Source: Trebonia sp964581815
GTDB taxonomy: Bacteria > Actinomycetota > Actinomycetes > Streptosporangiales > Streptosporangiaceae
DNA: 64,000 nucleotides
Assembly (NCBI GenBank): GCA_964581815.1
Contig: CAZORE010000023.1
Coordinates: forward strand, 11,250 to 75,249
Direction of reading: 5' to 3'
Positions 44,366-55,517 of this stretch are shown here, one piece after another. A model generated the notes under the pieces. It made no database searches. It was not told the DNA's origin and saw nothing but the letters and a program-made list of their open reading frames with translations. Numbering within the stretch: position 1 is the stretch's first letter; every line of letters begins with the position of its first letter. Both the position numbers and the translations under genes were made by a program.

Positions 44366-47300
44366 TGGCCATCACCCCCAGCAGCTACGTCAGGTACCTG
44401 CCGCCCGTGCTGTGGTCGCCGCCGGTCCCCGCGGGCTCGTTCGACCTGGGCTGGATGCTCTGCGCCTTCGAGAAGGTGCTGACCGGCATGCCGGACGGCA
44501 TCCCGGTCACGTCGGGTGACGGCGCGCTGCTCACCACCGTGATCCAGGACGTCGCCGGCGGCCCGGCACCGCAGACCGTGCTGGTGCGGCCCGGGACCGG
44601 TGCCGGCATCCGCCCGGGGAGCAGCTACACCTACCAGGGTGCCGTTTCTGAGCTGATCAACGTCATCGCGGTCACCCCGAACACGGTCACCGCGGTCATC
44701 CGCCGCGATCACCTCAGCGGCCAGGCCATCGTCAACAGCAGCGGCGTGCACCCCGACATCCAGTCGGTCATCGCCAGCACGACCCGCCTCTACGGAGCCT
44801 GGACGACGCCCGCCGACTTCTTCGACTGGCTCGCCCAGTGGGTCGCGCTGCAGGCCAGCCCGGCCTGGGACGACTACACCCGCCGCACGGTGCTGTCGCA
44901 GATCGTCGGCATCTACGCGGCCCGCGGGACCAGGCCGGGCCTGACCCGGTTCTTCGACGTCTACGCGGTGGCCCGGCAGCGGCCGCGGGTCGTCATCGAC
45001 GACGCGAGGAAGCTGATCTTCTGCCAGCCGCAGGCCGGCCAGCTGGCGCCGGCCCCGGTCCTGGTGTCCCAGCTGCCGCTGGTGGCGCCGCAGTGCCTGG
45101 CCATTACCCCCGGGGGTTACCTGCTGGTCGGCGACATCGGCAGCAGCACCGACGCCACGGTCAAGCCGGCGATCTGGCGGCTGTCCACGGCGGGGGACTA
45201 CGACTACAGCGCGGGACCGCCGGCCGTGCCCCAGGCGTTCCAGTCCGCCACCAGCCCGATCGCGATCGCGGCGGACGGGGTCAGCGGCGGCGCTTACCTG
45301 ATCGACCTGGTGCAGCCTGAATACACGCTCCGCCGGCTCAGCAACCCGCAGACCGGGACGGTGACGCTGACCGGTACGCCCCAGACTGGCGAGACCGCGA
45401 CGTTCACGGTCGGCGGCACGCCCTACCCGTTGCCGCAAACCACCGGGACGGCGCTCGCCGACCTGGCAGCGACATGGGCGGGCAAGCTCAACGCCGCCAC
45501 GCCTTTCAGTCAGGCCTACACCGCCACTGCCATCCCGGGCGCGGCCGTGATCTCCATCGCGCCTCTCTCCGGCGAGCCCGCCGGCGACCTGACCCAGGTC
45601 TCTACCTCGAATCCGGGCCCGCCGCCTGGCTCGCCCCCTGGCNNNNNNNNNNNNNNNNNNNNNNNNNNNNNNNNNNNNNNNNNNNNNNNNNNNNNNNNNN
45701 NNNNNNNNNNNNNNNNNNNNNNNNNNNNNNNNNNNNNNNNNNCCTGACCCAGGTCTCTACCTCGAATCCGGGCCCGCCGCCTGGCTCGCCCCCTGGCCTT
45801 CAGCTCACCGCCACGGGTCCCGCCTTCGCGAACTCGGCGACGTTCGCCAGCAGCCAGTCTTCCCCGCCGCTTGGCGTGGTCTTCCCGCGGGCCATCGTGG
45901 TCGGCCGGGCCGGGCACCCGCTGATCCTCGACCGCGGCACCAACCCCCGCTCGGCCTCGGCGTTCTCTCAGCCGAGCCGGACGGCCGTGCTCGACGTCCA
46001 GGTGGCGGGCACGCCGCCCGCCTACACGGGAGTCACCAGCCATGCCATCGGAATGGTGACCGAGCCGCTCAGCATGCTGCTGCGGGCCGACGGCTCCCTC
46101 GTCATCGGCGACGGCGCCGCCCAGGGCTCGGCGGCGCCGGCCGACCTGATCGCCGTCGACACCGGGACCTGGACCGCCACCAGCCTGCTTGGCACGGTCC
46201 CGCAGGGCAAGAACCCGCTGGTGGCGCCGGTCGGGATCGTCGAGGCGGACGCTCAGCACCTGTGGGTGCTCGACGCCGGGCTGCGACCCTACGTGCCGTC
46301 CCCCTCCACTCCGTTCACCACGGTCATCGCCCGGCCGGCGGCCATCTACGAGGTGGACCTGTCGGCGACCCCTGTGCCCGTTGTCACCCAGGTCAGCGAG
46401 CTGGGCGTCGGCGTCTACCCGCGGGGCATGGTCGGCGACGGCCGGGGGACGCTGTACGCCTGCGACTCCGGGCTGCCGGCCATCACCGGCTACTCGGCCC
46501 AGCGGTGGCGGTCGGGCGCGCAGCAGATGTCGGTGGTGGTCCACTTCCAGGGCGACCCCACCCGGAACATCTTCTGCCTGACCCTGTCCGGCCCGCCCGC
46601 CGTCGGCCAGACCTGCCGCCTCACCCTGGCCGGCACGGCCTTCTCGCTCAGCGAGACCAGCGGCGGCTCGCCGCAGCAGCAGGCCGTGGCGTGGGCGGCC
46701 GACCTCAACGGCGACCCCGGGTTCAGCGCCTCCTACACGGCCATCGCGCTCGGCAACCAGGTCTGCCTCTACGCGGCGGCCGGCACCAGCGCGCCCGTGC
46801 CCGCGGCCAGCGTGACGGCGTCGTCGCCGGGCCTGACCGTCACCGGCGGCCGGGTCGCCGTCACCGTTACCCTCGCGGGCACCCCGACCACCGGCGAGAG
46901 CGTGACCATCACCATCGGCGCCTCGTCTTACCGGCTCGCCCAGACCGCCGGCCAGGGCTCGGCCGCCCAGGCGCTGGCCCAGCAGGCCACCGCCTGGGCC
47001 TTGACGCTCAACGGCACCGCGCCCTTCAATCAGGTCTACACGGCTTCGCCGGTCGGCCCCGCGCTGTCCGTCGCCTACCGGCCCGGGTACGCCTCGGAAT
47101 ACCTCGCTCCCCAGGCTGTCTCCTCGAACCCGAACCACCTGACGCTGACGATGAGCACGCCGCCGCGGGCGGTCGGCCGGGTCGCCCTCTCCGGCGTCCC
47201 CACCAGCGGCGAGATTGCCCACATCACTCTCACTACCACGACCCTCGTCGTCACGGACTTCGCGCTCGCGCAGACCAGCGGGCACGCTCCGGCCCAGCAG

Positions 47301-47576
47301 GCCGCCGACTGGTCCGCCACGATCAGCGGGGCCGCGTCGGCCGCCTCCCCGTACCTGGCGGTCAACGCCGGCGACACCATCGGCTTGTTCACCACCAGCA
47401 CGGCCGCTGTCGCCGCGATCACGCTGTCCACCGTCTCCTCGCCCCACCTGTTCCTGCAGTCCTACAGCGAGAACCAAGACCGCAACCAGTTCCTGCAGAG
47501 CATCACGGACGTGCTGGCCGACGAGTTCCCCGCCCAGGCCCGCTGGTACCTGCAATCGGAGCTGTCCGAGCTCTAG
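44365..47576 (+). CDS. gpI-like baseplate/tail protein with beta-propeller-like and repeated 75-residue modules
   Basis: After removing a gap artefact at 45643-45742, one open frame of about 1018 residues. The N-terminus (SYVRYLPPVLWSPPVPAG and TTPADFFDWLAQWVALQASP) is a gpI/P2 I-like tail-protein domain. A 200-residue segment reads like NHL/beta-propeller strands (ITPGGYLLVGDIGSSTDATV, IAIAADGVSGGAYLIDLVQP). Four copies of a module of about 75 residues follow, one before the gap and three after, with the pattern L-G-x-P-x-x-GE, then a Y/LAQT-like strand, a WA-LN helix, and YTA. It ends with FLQSYSENQDRNQFLQSITD. Frames differ across the gap, but deleting N plus one 55-bp flank joins them. 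Confidence 0.8.
45588..45797 (+). repeat. 55-bp duplicated flanks of a 100-N gap in the gpI-like gene
   Basis: The 55 bp at 45588-45642 and 45743-45797 are identical. They encode DLTQVSTSNPGPPPGSPPG. The gap lies between them (45643-45742). Collapsing N plus one copy restores the frame. Confidence 0.9.
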
Positions 47577-47614
47577 CCCGCGACCTGTCACCGCCACGAA
47601 AAGGACGGCACGCC

Positions 47615-49231
47615 ATGACGTTGAACCCACCAGGGCCACTGGCCAGGACCAACTACCTCAGCTCGCCGCCCGGTCCGTACCAGTCGGCGGCGGATCCCAA
47701 CAACCCGGCCTTCGACCCGGCGGACGTGCTGCCCGCCGCTGGCTTCGAGAACCAGGCCCTGGACGCCGAGCAGTACCACCGGCCGCTGGAACGGCTGCAC
47801 GGGGCGGGGCTGCACGAGGCCGGGGTCGCGTACGGAATGCAGATCAGCGCGACCATCGGGCAGCCCGGCGTCCTCGTCATGCCCGGGCTCGCCCTCGACG
47901 CCCAGGGCCGCCACATCTACCTCGGCCCCGGCGGCTCCGCCGAGGTCGGCCCGGACGCGGACGTGCCGAACACGCCGCCCCGCCTGGTCCCGGTGACGGC
48001 GGGCGGCGCGGTGCTGCCCACCACCGCCCTGCCCGCTGGCACCTACTACGTCATCGCGCAGTGGCGCGAGACCTGGAACGCACAGGGCTCGGGCTCGGAC
48101 CCGAACACGAACTTCTACGCCGACACCCCGTGGCTGCGGCTGGTCACGGCGAGCGGTTACCTGCCTGACCTGCACGTGATCCTCGGCCAGGTGGTCCTCG
48201 CGGTATCCGGCGGGGTGACGGTCGTCCAGTCGGCCGGATACGGACCCGCCGGCGGGCCGCAGCGGACCTCGGTCAGCCTGCCCGCGCAGGCTCTCCACCT
48301 GCGGCGGGCGGTGACCACCACCACCCCGCCAGGAGCGGACACCGCACCCTGGGGGGCCGTCCGGGCCAGGGAGAACGGCGGCGTGGAGATCGCGGTGGCC
48401 AAGGGCAGCGACCAGGTCGCCCTGGTGAACGACAGCGGCGGCAACTTCTCCACCCTGGCCGTCGGCGCCAACCTGGCCACCTTCGGCATCGCCGCCAATC
48501 CGAGCATCAGCCTGAACAGCACCGAGGCGACCATCTCGGTAGGCGGGCACAACCAGCGCGGTGAGGTCATCGTCCACGACATCGCCAACCACGCGGCGAT
48601 CACGCTGGCGGGCGACAGCGGGCACGTCGTCGTCGGCGGCCAGAGCATGACCGGCAAGGTCCGGGTGCTGAACGGGGCCGGGGCGACCTCGGACAGTCAG
48701 GTCAAGGAAGTCATCACGCTCGACGGGAGCACCGGCGCGGCGACCGTGCAGCAGCTCGATGTGCACGGCAGCGTGCTGGTGGATCAGGACGTGACGTTCA
48801 CGGGCACGCTGTTCGACGGCAGGGACGTCCCCGCGGGCGGCACCACTATTCCGCTGCTTGGAAGCACGACAAGGAAGGTCACCGCGCACAGCCTGGGCGT
48901 CGGCTCCGGCGACTACGCGAATTTCGGCGGGACGGCAACGCTGCAGATCACTCTCCCCAAACCGACGGTGTTCAGCGCGTTCTCGTTCCTTTACTACATC
49001 CAGAGCTCCGCCGACTACGACTACGGGCAGTTTGTCTACCAGCCGACGGTGGTCACCGAGATTTACCAGGTGGATGACACGGCTACCGACGTCGATTCTT
49101 CCGGCGGGCCCTTGGGTGACACGTACCCGTCGACCTGGGTCGGCGCGACCGGGCAAACGATCTGGTTCCGGGTCCGGGCGGTCGATGAAAGCATTGATGC
49201 GTACGCGGCAATTGTCATCTTCTGGGAATAG
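47615..49231 (+). CDS. Fibre-like eCIS protein
   Basis: A 538-residue protein after AAAAGGA. The N-terminal part (about 1-230) has ENQALDAEQYHRPLERLHGA and strands around QISATIGQPGVLVMPGLALD. The middle (about 250-430) is repetitive beta sequence (ISLNSTEATISVGGHNQRGE, VVVGGQSMTGKVRVL, ITLDGSTGAATVQQLDVHGS), like trimeric tail fibres. The C-terminal 110 residues (PKPTVFSAFSFLYYIQSSAD) may be the tip. The closest role in eCIS is Afp13-like fibre, but no homology is claimed beyond pattern. Confidence 0.6.
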   Translation: MTLNPPGPLARTNYLSSPPGPYQSAADPNNPAFDPADVLPAAGFENQALDAEQYHRPLERLHGAGLHEAGVAYGMQISATIGQPGVLVMPGLALDAQGRHIYLGPGGSAEVGPDADVPNTPPRLVPVTAGGAVLPTTALPAGTYYVIAQWRETWNAQGSGSDPNTNFYADTPWLRLVTASGYLPDLHVILGQVVLAVSGGVTVVQSAGYGPAGGPQRTSVSLPAQALHLRRAVTTTTPPGADTAPWGAVRARENGGVEIAVAKGSDQVALVNDSGGNFSTLAVGANLATFGIAANPSISLNSTEATISVGGHNQRGEVIVHDIANHAAITLAGDSGHVVVGGQSMTGKVRVLNGAGATSDSQVKEVITLDGSTGAATVQQLDVHGSVLVDQDVTFTGTLFDGRDVPAGGTTIPLLGSTTRKVTAHSLGVGSGDYANFGGTATLQITLPKPTVFSAFSFLYYIQSSADYDYGQFVYQPTVVTEIYQVDDTATDVDSSGGPLGDTYPSTWVGATGQTIWFRVRAVDESIDAYAAIVIFWE

Positions 49232-49271
49232 TGTCCGCGGACACGGCGGGAATCGGAAGGAAGTAAATCGC

Positions 49272-49847
49272 ATGAGCTCTCCTGGCGCCACGGCGGGAAC
49301 GATCCGCTACGCGGGCTACGACATCAAAACCGGGCGCATTGTCCATACGCACTCAGCGTTCAGCGTCGCCGGCCAAGGCCACGTCGAGATCCCCATCGAC
49401 CAGCTCAAGGCGATGTTCGGCGCCGACCCCGTGGTGGTCGCCAAGCTGACCGACGGCGACCCCGCCAACCTGGATTACATCCGGGCCGACGGTACCGGGC
49501 CGCTGCGCTCGCTGGTCGACACGGTGAACCGCAGGCTGGTCGCCCCGCCGCGGCTGGTGCTGGCGGCCGACCGGACCGAGCTGGCCGGCGACGGGCAGGA
49601 CAGCGTCGACCTGGCCGTCAGCGTGGTCGGCGAGGACGGCCAGGTCATCGCGGAGGCGGCAGGCACCGTTAAGGTCGAGACAAGCCGCGGTAAGCTGTCG
49701 GCCCGCGGCGGCCGCGCCGAACTGGCCGGGGGCCGCGCCGTCGTGACGCTGACCAGCGCCAACGAGACGGTGAGCCGGGTCCGGGTGTGGGCGTCGCTGC
49801 CCGGCCAGCCGTGCCTACCGGCGCGGCTTGACCTGGAATTCAGCTGA
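49272..49847 (+). CDS. Putative eCIS accessory protein with bacterial Ig-like domain
   Basis: A 191-residue protein starting at ATG 49272. The N-terminal half (about 1-95) is unassigned: IRYAGYDIKTGRIVHTHSAF, HVEIPIDQLKAMFGADP. The C-terminal half looks like a bacterial Ig-like (Big_1/invasin type) beta-sandwich: RLVLAADRTELAGDGQDSVD, AAGTVKVETSRGKLSARGG, GRAVVTLTSANETVSRVRVW. It may decorate the fibre or baseplate. The family is not certain. Confidence 0.55.
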   Translation: MSSPGATAGTIRYAGYDIKTGRIVHTHSAFSVAGQGHVEIPIDQLKAMFGADPVVVAKLTDGDPANLDYIRADGTGPLRSLVDTVNRRLVAPPRLVLAADRTELAGDGQDSVDLAVSVVGEDGQVIAEAAGTVKVETSRGKLSARGGRAELAGGRAVVTLTSANETVSRVRVWASLPGQPCLPARLDLEFS

Positions 49848-49860
49848 GCCGGGTCTCGCC

Positions 49861-50274
49861 GTGTACCAGAAAGACCTCGTCCGCGCCGCCTGGAAAGCGG
49901 CGGGCCTCTATGACGAGGATGACCCCCGGCTGCAGCAGTTCCTGGGTCTCCTCGAGGACCCCGCCTACTGCTGGCCCGAGCTCATTGCCGCCTGCCGCCG
50001 GGACTATGCCGCCTACAAGGCCAGGCTGGTCCAGCCCATCCTGGACAGCGGCGACACGCTGGTCCGGCTGGTGGTGATCAGGGCCGCGGCGCAGACCGAC
50101 GAGATCAAGCTGCTCGAGCGGTACGTCGCGAAGAGCGACCCGGCCCGAGACACGGCCGAGCTCAAAGCGATCGCGCTGAAGGGGGTGCGCCGGCTGGACC
50201 GCGCGCTGACCCGCAAGGCGGACCTGCCACAGGCGGTCAGGGACATGCTGGCGTCCCCGGTCCGGGCGGGTTAG
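49861..50274 (+). CDS. Small helical protein of unknown function in eCIS cluster
   Basis: A 137-residue protein starting at GTG 49861 (alternative TTG 49828). It is largely helical (YQKDLVRAAWKAAGLYDEDD, RRDYAAYKARLVQPILDSGD, ELKAIALKGVRRLDRAL). A chaperone- or HEAT-like role is possible, but no family is recognised. It lies between the Ig-like protein and the large DUF4157 effector gene, 1 bp before that gene's GTG, so it may serve the effector. Confidence 0.6.
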   Translation: MYQKDLVRAAWKAAGLYDEDDPRLQQFLGLLEDPAYCWPELIAACRRDYAAYKARLVQPILDSGDTLVRLVVIRAAAQTDEIKLLERYVAKSDPARDTAELKAIALKGVRRLDRALTRKADLPQAVRDMLASPVRAG

Positions 50275-50275
50275 C

Positions 50276-53116
50276 GTGCCTGGGCCAGGTCCGGCCGGCA
50301 AGGCGCCGGCCGGCAAGGCGCCCGCAGAAACGCCGGCCGGCAAGGTAGCCGCCGCCGCGCCGGCCCGGCCCGCCGCCGCGCCCCTGCAACGCCTGGGCGC
50401 GGCGCTCGGCAACCAGGCCACCGCCGAGCTGCTGGCCCGCCAGGCGATCCGCCAGTCGCCCGGCCTTCCGCTCGAGGCCGGAACGCGGGCCGGCCTGGAG
50501 GAGCGGTTCGGCGCCGACCTGAGCTCGGTGCGCGTGCACGACGACCCCGCGGCCGCCGCGGCCGTCGGCGCCGTGGCCTACACCGTCGGCGAGGACATCG
50601 TGCTCGGCCGCCAGGGCGGCCGCGGACTCCTCGCCCACGAGATCGCGCACGTCCTCCAGCAGCGGGACGACGCGGGCGGCAGTGCCCCGGCCCGCCGCGA
50701 GAGCGAGGCCGGGCGCGCCGCGGAGAGCGGGGGCGCGCCGGTGACCGTGCGCGAGCGCGGCCGCGTCGGCCTGGCCCGGCAGGAGACGGAGTTCCCGGCC
50801 ACCACCTTCAAATTTACCGGTAAGACGACCCTGGACATCCTCGTCGACGGCGTCCCCATCTTCGGCTATGACGCCGACGAGGGAGTACCTGTCTCCGATG
50901 TCGGGCCCCGGAACGGCGGCCGACTGGTCATCACCGTCACCCCGAATGGCGTGCGTTCCCTCACGTTCTACCCGGACGCGGAGGCGCAACTGCGCGCGCT
51001 CGGCTACACGGACGTCCAGATCAAGCGGGCACCCGAGCCGGACGGCCAGGGGGAGCTGCCACTGGACACGTCGGTCGGCCCCCCGGCCAGGCCGAGGGCA
51101 ACCCGGTCACCGCGCCCGGGCGCCAAGGGTAACCAGGGGGCGGGCAAGCCGCCTGCCGCCAAGCCACCCGCTGCCAAGCCACCCGCCACCGAACCACCCG
51201 CCAGCGCGCCAGGTGCCGTAGCCCCCGCGCCTGACCTCGGTTCCGCGCCCGCGGACCAGCCCGGGGCCGCCCTGCCCGCGCTTCCCCCGCCCGCTTCCGT
51301 TCCGGACTGGCTGACCTCTGCGCTCGGGCCCGCGATCACCAGCCCGCAGCCTACGGACGCCTCCCCGGGGCCGGGACCGGAGACGCCCGGCCCGGGGGCG
51401 GGCGGCCCGGCGGCCGCGCCGCCTAACGCAGCACCGCCCGCCGTAACCGGCAAGGCGCTCGTCGACCAGTTCACTCACTGGTTCAACCTCGACGAGGAGG
51501 CGCTGGGAGCCCGGCTGGCCCGGCACGCGCGGGACGGCCACTGGGACGTGATCACCAGCACCCTCGACCAGGTCGGCTTCACCGACCGGGACGACGTGGC
51601 GCTGGCCGTAGTCTCGCAGCTGACCGATGACGAGCTCGACGCGATGGCCCGCACGCCGCTGGGCCGAGCGCTCAACCAGCGGCTATCCGACGAGCTTATG
51701 GAGGGGTTCATCGGCTTGGACGAGTTCGCCCAAGCCCGTCGGCTGCAGCAGGCGAGGGACCGCACGGCTGGCCCGCCCGAGGTCGCGGGTCCCGACGGGC
51801 GCACTAACTCCCAGGTCATCGCGGAGATCGAGGGCAAGACGGGCCTGCGCTATGGCGACCTGCTGCTGGCCCTGGGCCAGGGGCCGGTTAACTCGAGCCC
51901 TCGCGAGGTGGAGGCAGTGCTCTATGCGGCGGGCATCCTCCAGGACGATACCCAGGAAGGTTTCCTCACCGACCCCGACGTCGAGGTAATCGATGCCGTC
52001 TGGATGCCCGACCCCTACCGGGAGGGTCATTTCATCCGGGTCGGCGTCGTCGGCCGGGCTAGCCGGGTAGCCGCGATGAAACGGGCTGGGCAGGAGGAAG
52101 TGAGGTTGTACGTGCTCAACGGCCTGACGGCCGGGCTGGGCGCCCTCCCGGCACCGCGTGACCTCCCGGGCCGCCCGCCGCCTGCGGCACCGTCAGCGGC
52201 ACAGAACGCCGGCCGCTCAGGGACGCCGGCGGCCGGGGCTGACGTTCCCGGTTTCATTCCTCAGCAGGTGACCGGGCTCAACCTCGGCCTGGCGGCCAAC
52301 GACGAGGCCCTGCCGCTGCTGGAAACGGGCGAGATCACCCTCATCACCGAAACCGACGAGGCTGCGAACGACACCGTCCGCATGGCCGCTTCCGGCGACC
52401 AGCCGCGCGCAGCCCGGGGCAGCTCACGCGGCAGCGGCGGGTCGCGGAGCGCCGCCCTCCGGCCCGGCCGCCGGCCGGGCCGGAGCGGCGGCTTCGGCGC
52501 GAGTACCCCGGAGGAGGTTGACATCGCCTTCGACGAGGCCAAGAGCCCGGAGGTGACCGGCGGCAAGCGCGCCTACATCGACGAGACCCGCGTCCCGACC
52601 AAGAAGAGACGGCGCCTGGACATCGGAGACTTCCAGCTACTGCCCGGCGAGAAGACGCAACGCCAGGCCCTTACGCGCATCAGGACGGTCTTTTCCCGGC
52701 TAGTCAGTGAGACCCCCCTTGGCCCGGTGTGGGAGCAGGCGCGGAGCGAGGTGGTCGGGAAAAGGTCACTGGAGAACGCGTCGCGCCAGGAGATGCTGGA
52801 TCTGTACGACAAGGTCAGGAACAAGTTCTGGGACCTTGCCCGTAAGGATCCCGGCGCATCTAAGTTCCTTTCCAAGGCCGGCTTCGAGTTCGGCGAGGGA
52901 CGCGCTCCGCTGCTCCGGGTCAACAAGACGGACATACCGGTTCAGGAGCGCAGGATCAGTCTCGACCACAACCTGGAAAAGGCACTGGGGGACAACTACA
53001 AGAAGGCGATCGATGCCGACAACCTGACGTTCTCGTTCCACAACCCCAACAGCAACCGGGAAACGGTCCAGGTCAAGTTCGGCCTCCGGCCCACGGAGGC
53101 GGGCCCGGAACAATGA
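50276..53116 (+). CDS. Large DUF4157 protein, candidate eCIS effector with C-terminal nuclease-like domain
   Basis: A 946-residue protein. A low-complexity N-terminus (PAGKAPAGKAPAETPAGK) is followed by a DUF4157 domain with RFGADLSSVRVHDD and the HEIAH zinc motif (about residue 121). A long Pro/Ala linker (about 280-390, with repeated AAKPP), a helical middle (about 400-520), a ParB-like stretch (RVGVVGRASRVAAMKRAGQE, about 590-610), a basic/Gly-Ser linker (about 700-760) and a C-terminal 190-residue domain follow. That domain ends ISLDHNLEKA, DADNLTFSFHNPNSNRETVQ, with spaced Asp/His/Asn like HNH-type nuclease toxins. It may be a delivered toxin; the C-terminal function is a guess. Confidence 0.65.
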   Translation: MPGPGPAGKAPAGKAPAETPAGKVAAAAPARPAAAPLQRLGAALGNQATAELLARQAIRQSPGLPLEAGTRAGLEERFGADLSSVRVHDDPAAAAAVGAVAYTVGEDIVLGRQGGRGLLAHEIAHVLQQRDDAGGSAPARRESEAGRAAESGGAPVTVRERGRVGLARQETEFPATTFKFTGKTTLDILVDGVPIFGYDADEGVPVSDVGPRNGGRLVITVTPNGVRSLTFYPDAEAQLRALGYTDVQIKRAPEPDGQGELPLDTSVGPPARPRATRSPRPGAKGNQGAGKPPAAKPPAAKPPATEPPASAPGAVAPAPDLGSAPADQPGAALPALPPPASVPDWLTSALGPAITSPQPTDASPGPGPETPGPGAGGPAAAPPNAAPPAVTGKALVDQFTHWFNLDEEALGARLARHARDGHWDVITSTLDQVGFTDRDDVALAVVSQLTDDELDAMARTPLGRALNQRLSDELMEGFIGLDEFAQARRLQQARDRTAGPPEVAGPDGRTNSQVIAEIEGKTGLRYGDLLLALGQGPVNSSPREVEAVLYAAGILQDDTQEGFLTDPDVEVIDAVWMPDPYREGHFIRVGVVGRASRVAAMKRAGQEEVRLYVLNGLTAGLGALPAPRDLPGRPPPAAPSAAQNAGRSGTPAAGADVPGFIPQQVTGLNLGLAANDEALPLLETGEITLITETDEAANDTVRMAASGDQPRAARGSSRGSGGSRSAALRPGRRPGRSGGFGASTPEEVDIAFDEAKSPEVTGGKRAYIDETRVPTKKRRRLDIGDFQLLPGEKTQRQALTRIRTVFSRLVSETPLGPVWEQARSEVVGKRSLENASRQEMLDLYDKVRNKFWDLARKDPGASKFLSKAGFEFGEGRAPLLRVNKTDIPVQERRISLDHNLEKALGDNYKKAIDADNLTFSFHNPNSNRETVQVKFGLRPTEAGPEQ

Positions 53117-53157
53117 CCGCCCGGCCGCCAGCCCGGCGCTCACGAGAGGACTGACCC

Positions 53158-53529
53158 ATGCCCGCGCAACGCGTAGCCACCGCCAGCGACGTCGCGGCGA
53201 TCCCGCTGCCGCCCCCGCCCGGCCCGCCCTCAGCGCCGCCGCCGCCTTCCCTGTGGAAGCCAGGCCCGGTTACTGCCACCCCGCATCCCCGCCTCATGGT
53301 GAACGGCGCGCCGGCGGTCTCCGCGGCCACGTGCGTCTTCGCGTACACCGGACCGCCCCCGCTCCCGCCTAACCCGACTGACCCGGTCACCCTCAACGCC
53401 AAGCCCACCGTGCTGCGGTGCGACGGTACCGGGGTGCTCGTGGACGGCGACTCTGTCACCTCGGCGGTCGGCAACACGCTCAAGGTCTCCGTGCTCCCGA
53501 ACTCGCCCCGGAGCCTGCGCACCGCCTGA
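53158..53529 (+). CDS. Candidate PAAR-like spike-tip protein
   Basis: A 123-residue protein with a Pro-rich N-terminus (PLPPPPGPPSAPPPPS) followed by beta-rich Gly/Val segments (HPRLMVNGAPAVSAATCVFA, KPTVLRCDGTGVLVDGDSVT). The size, the single domain and the place at the end of the eCIS run fit a PAAR-like tip (Afp10-type). The start is ATG 53158 with a GAGG RBS. Moderate confidence. Confidence 0.5.
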   Translation: MPAQRVATASDVAAIPLPPPPGPPSAPPPPSLWKPGPVTATPHPRLMVNGAPAVSAATCVFAYTGPPPLPPNPTDPVTLNAKPTVLRCDGTGVLVDGDSVTSAVGNTLKVSVLPNSPRSLRTA

Positions 53530-53570
53530 CCCGGCGCGGACATTTTCCGATGGTGCCGGCCGGGCACGTA

Positions 53571-53666
53571 TGCTGGCAGGTGCCAGCAGCACACCGCTTG
53601 ACCGGCCCCGGACGGTGGTTCGACATGCCGCACATCTCGAGGATCACGCCAGCGCGGTTAACCGCG
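53571..53666. promoter_or_regulatory. Two palindromes between the eCIS cluster and ettA
   Basis: TGCTGGCA-GG-TGCCAGCA (53571-53588) and the perfect CGCGGTTAACCGCG (53653-53666) lie in the 229-bp space between 53529 and 53759. The second is about 100 bp before the ettA start. Either could be an operator; the first could end the eCIS transcript. Confidence 0.35.
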
Positions 53667-53758
53667 AGTGCCGTGCTGCTAGCCTTCGCTGACTTTGCCC
53701 TGACGTAGACGACGGTCGCGGGTCCGGTACCTGCGGCAATAGGTAGGTTAAGTTACAT

Positions 53759-55423
<1,665 letters not shown>

Positions 55424-55444
55424 GTCGCAGCCGGCCTGAGGTAT

Positions 55445-55481
55445 CCGAAGGGCTGCCGCTTAGCGAGTGGCGGCCCTTCGG
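55445..55481. terminator. Stem-loop terminator after ettA
   Basis: CCGAAGGGCTGCC (55445-55457) pairs with GGCGGCCCTTCGG (55469-55481), with one G-U-type mismatch, and is followed by no clear U-run. It lies between the convergent ettA and methyltransferase genes. Confidence 0.6.
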
Positions 55482-55517
55482 CATCATCCCGAACGGGGCG
55501 TTTTCCGCCCGTCCCCG

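Noticed and set aside
45516..47639. Long minus-strand open frame antisense to the gpI-like gene
   Set aside because: It consists of Arg/Gly-rich sequence with no domain and overlaps the structural gene and the gap; a GC artefact.
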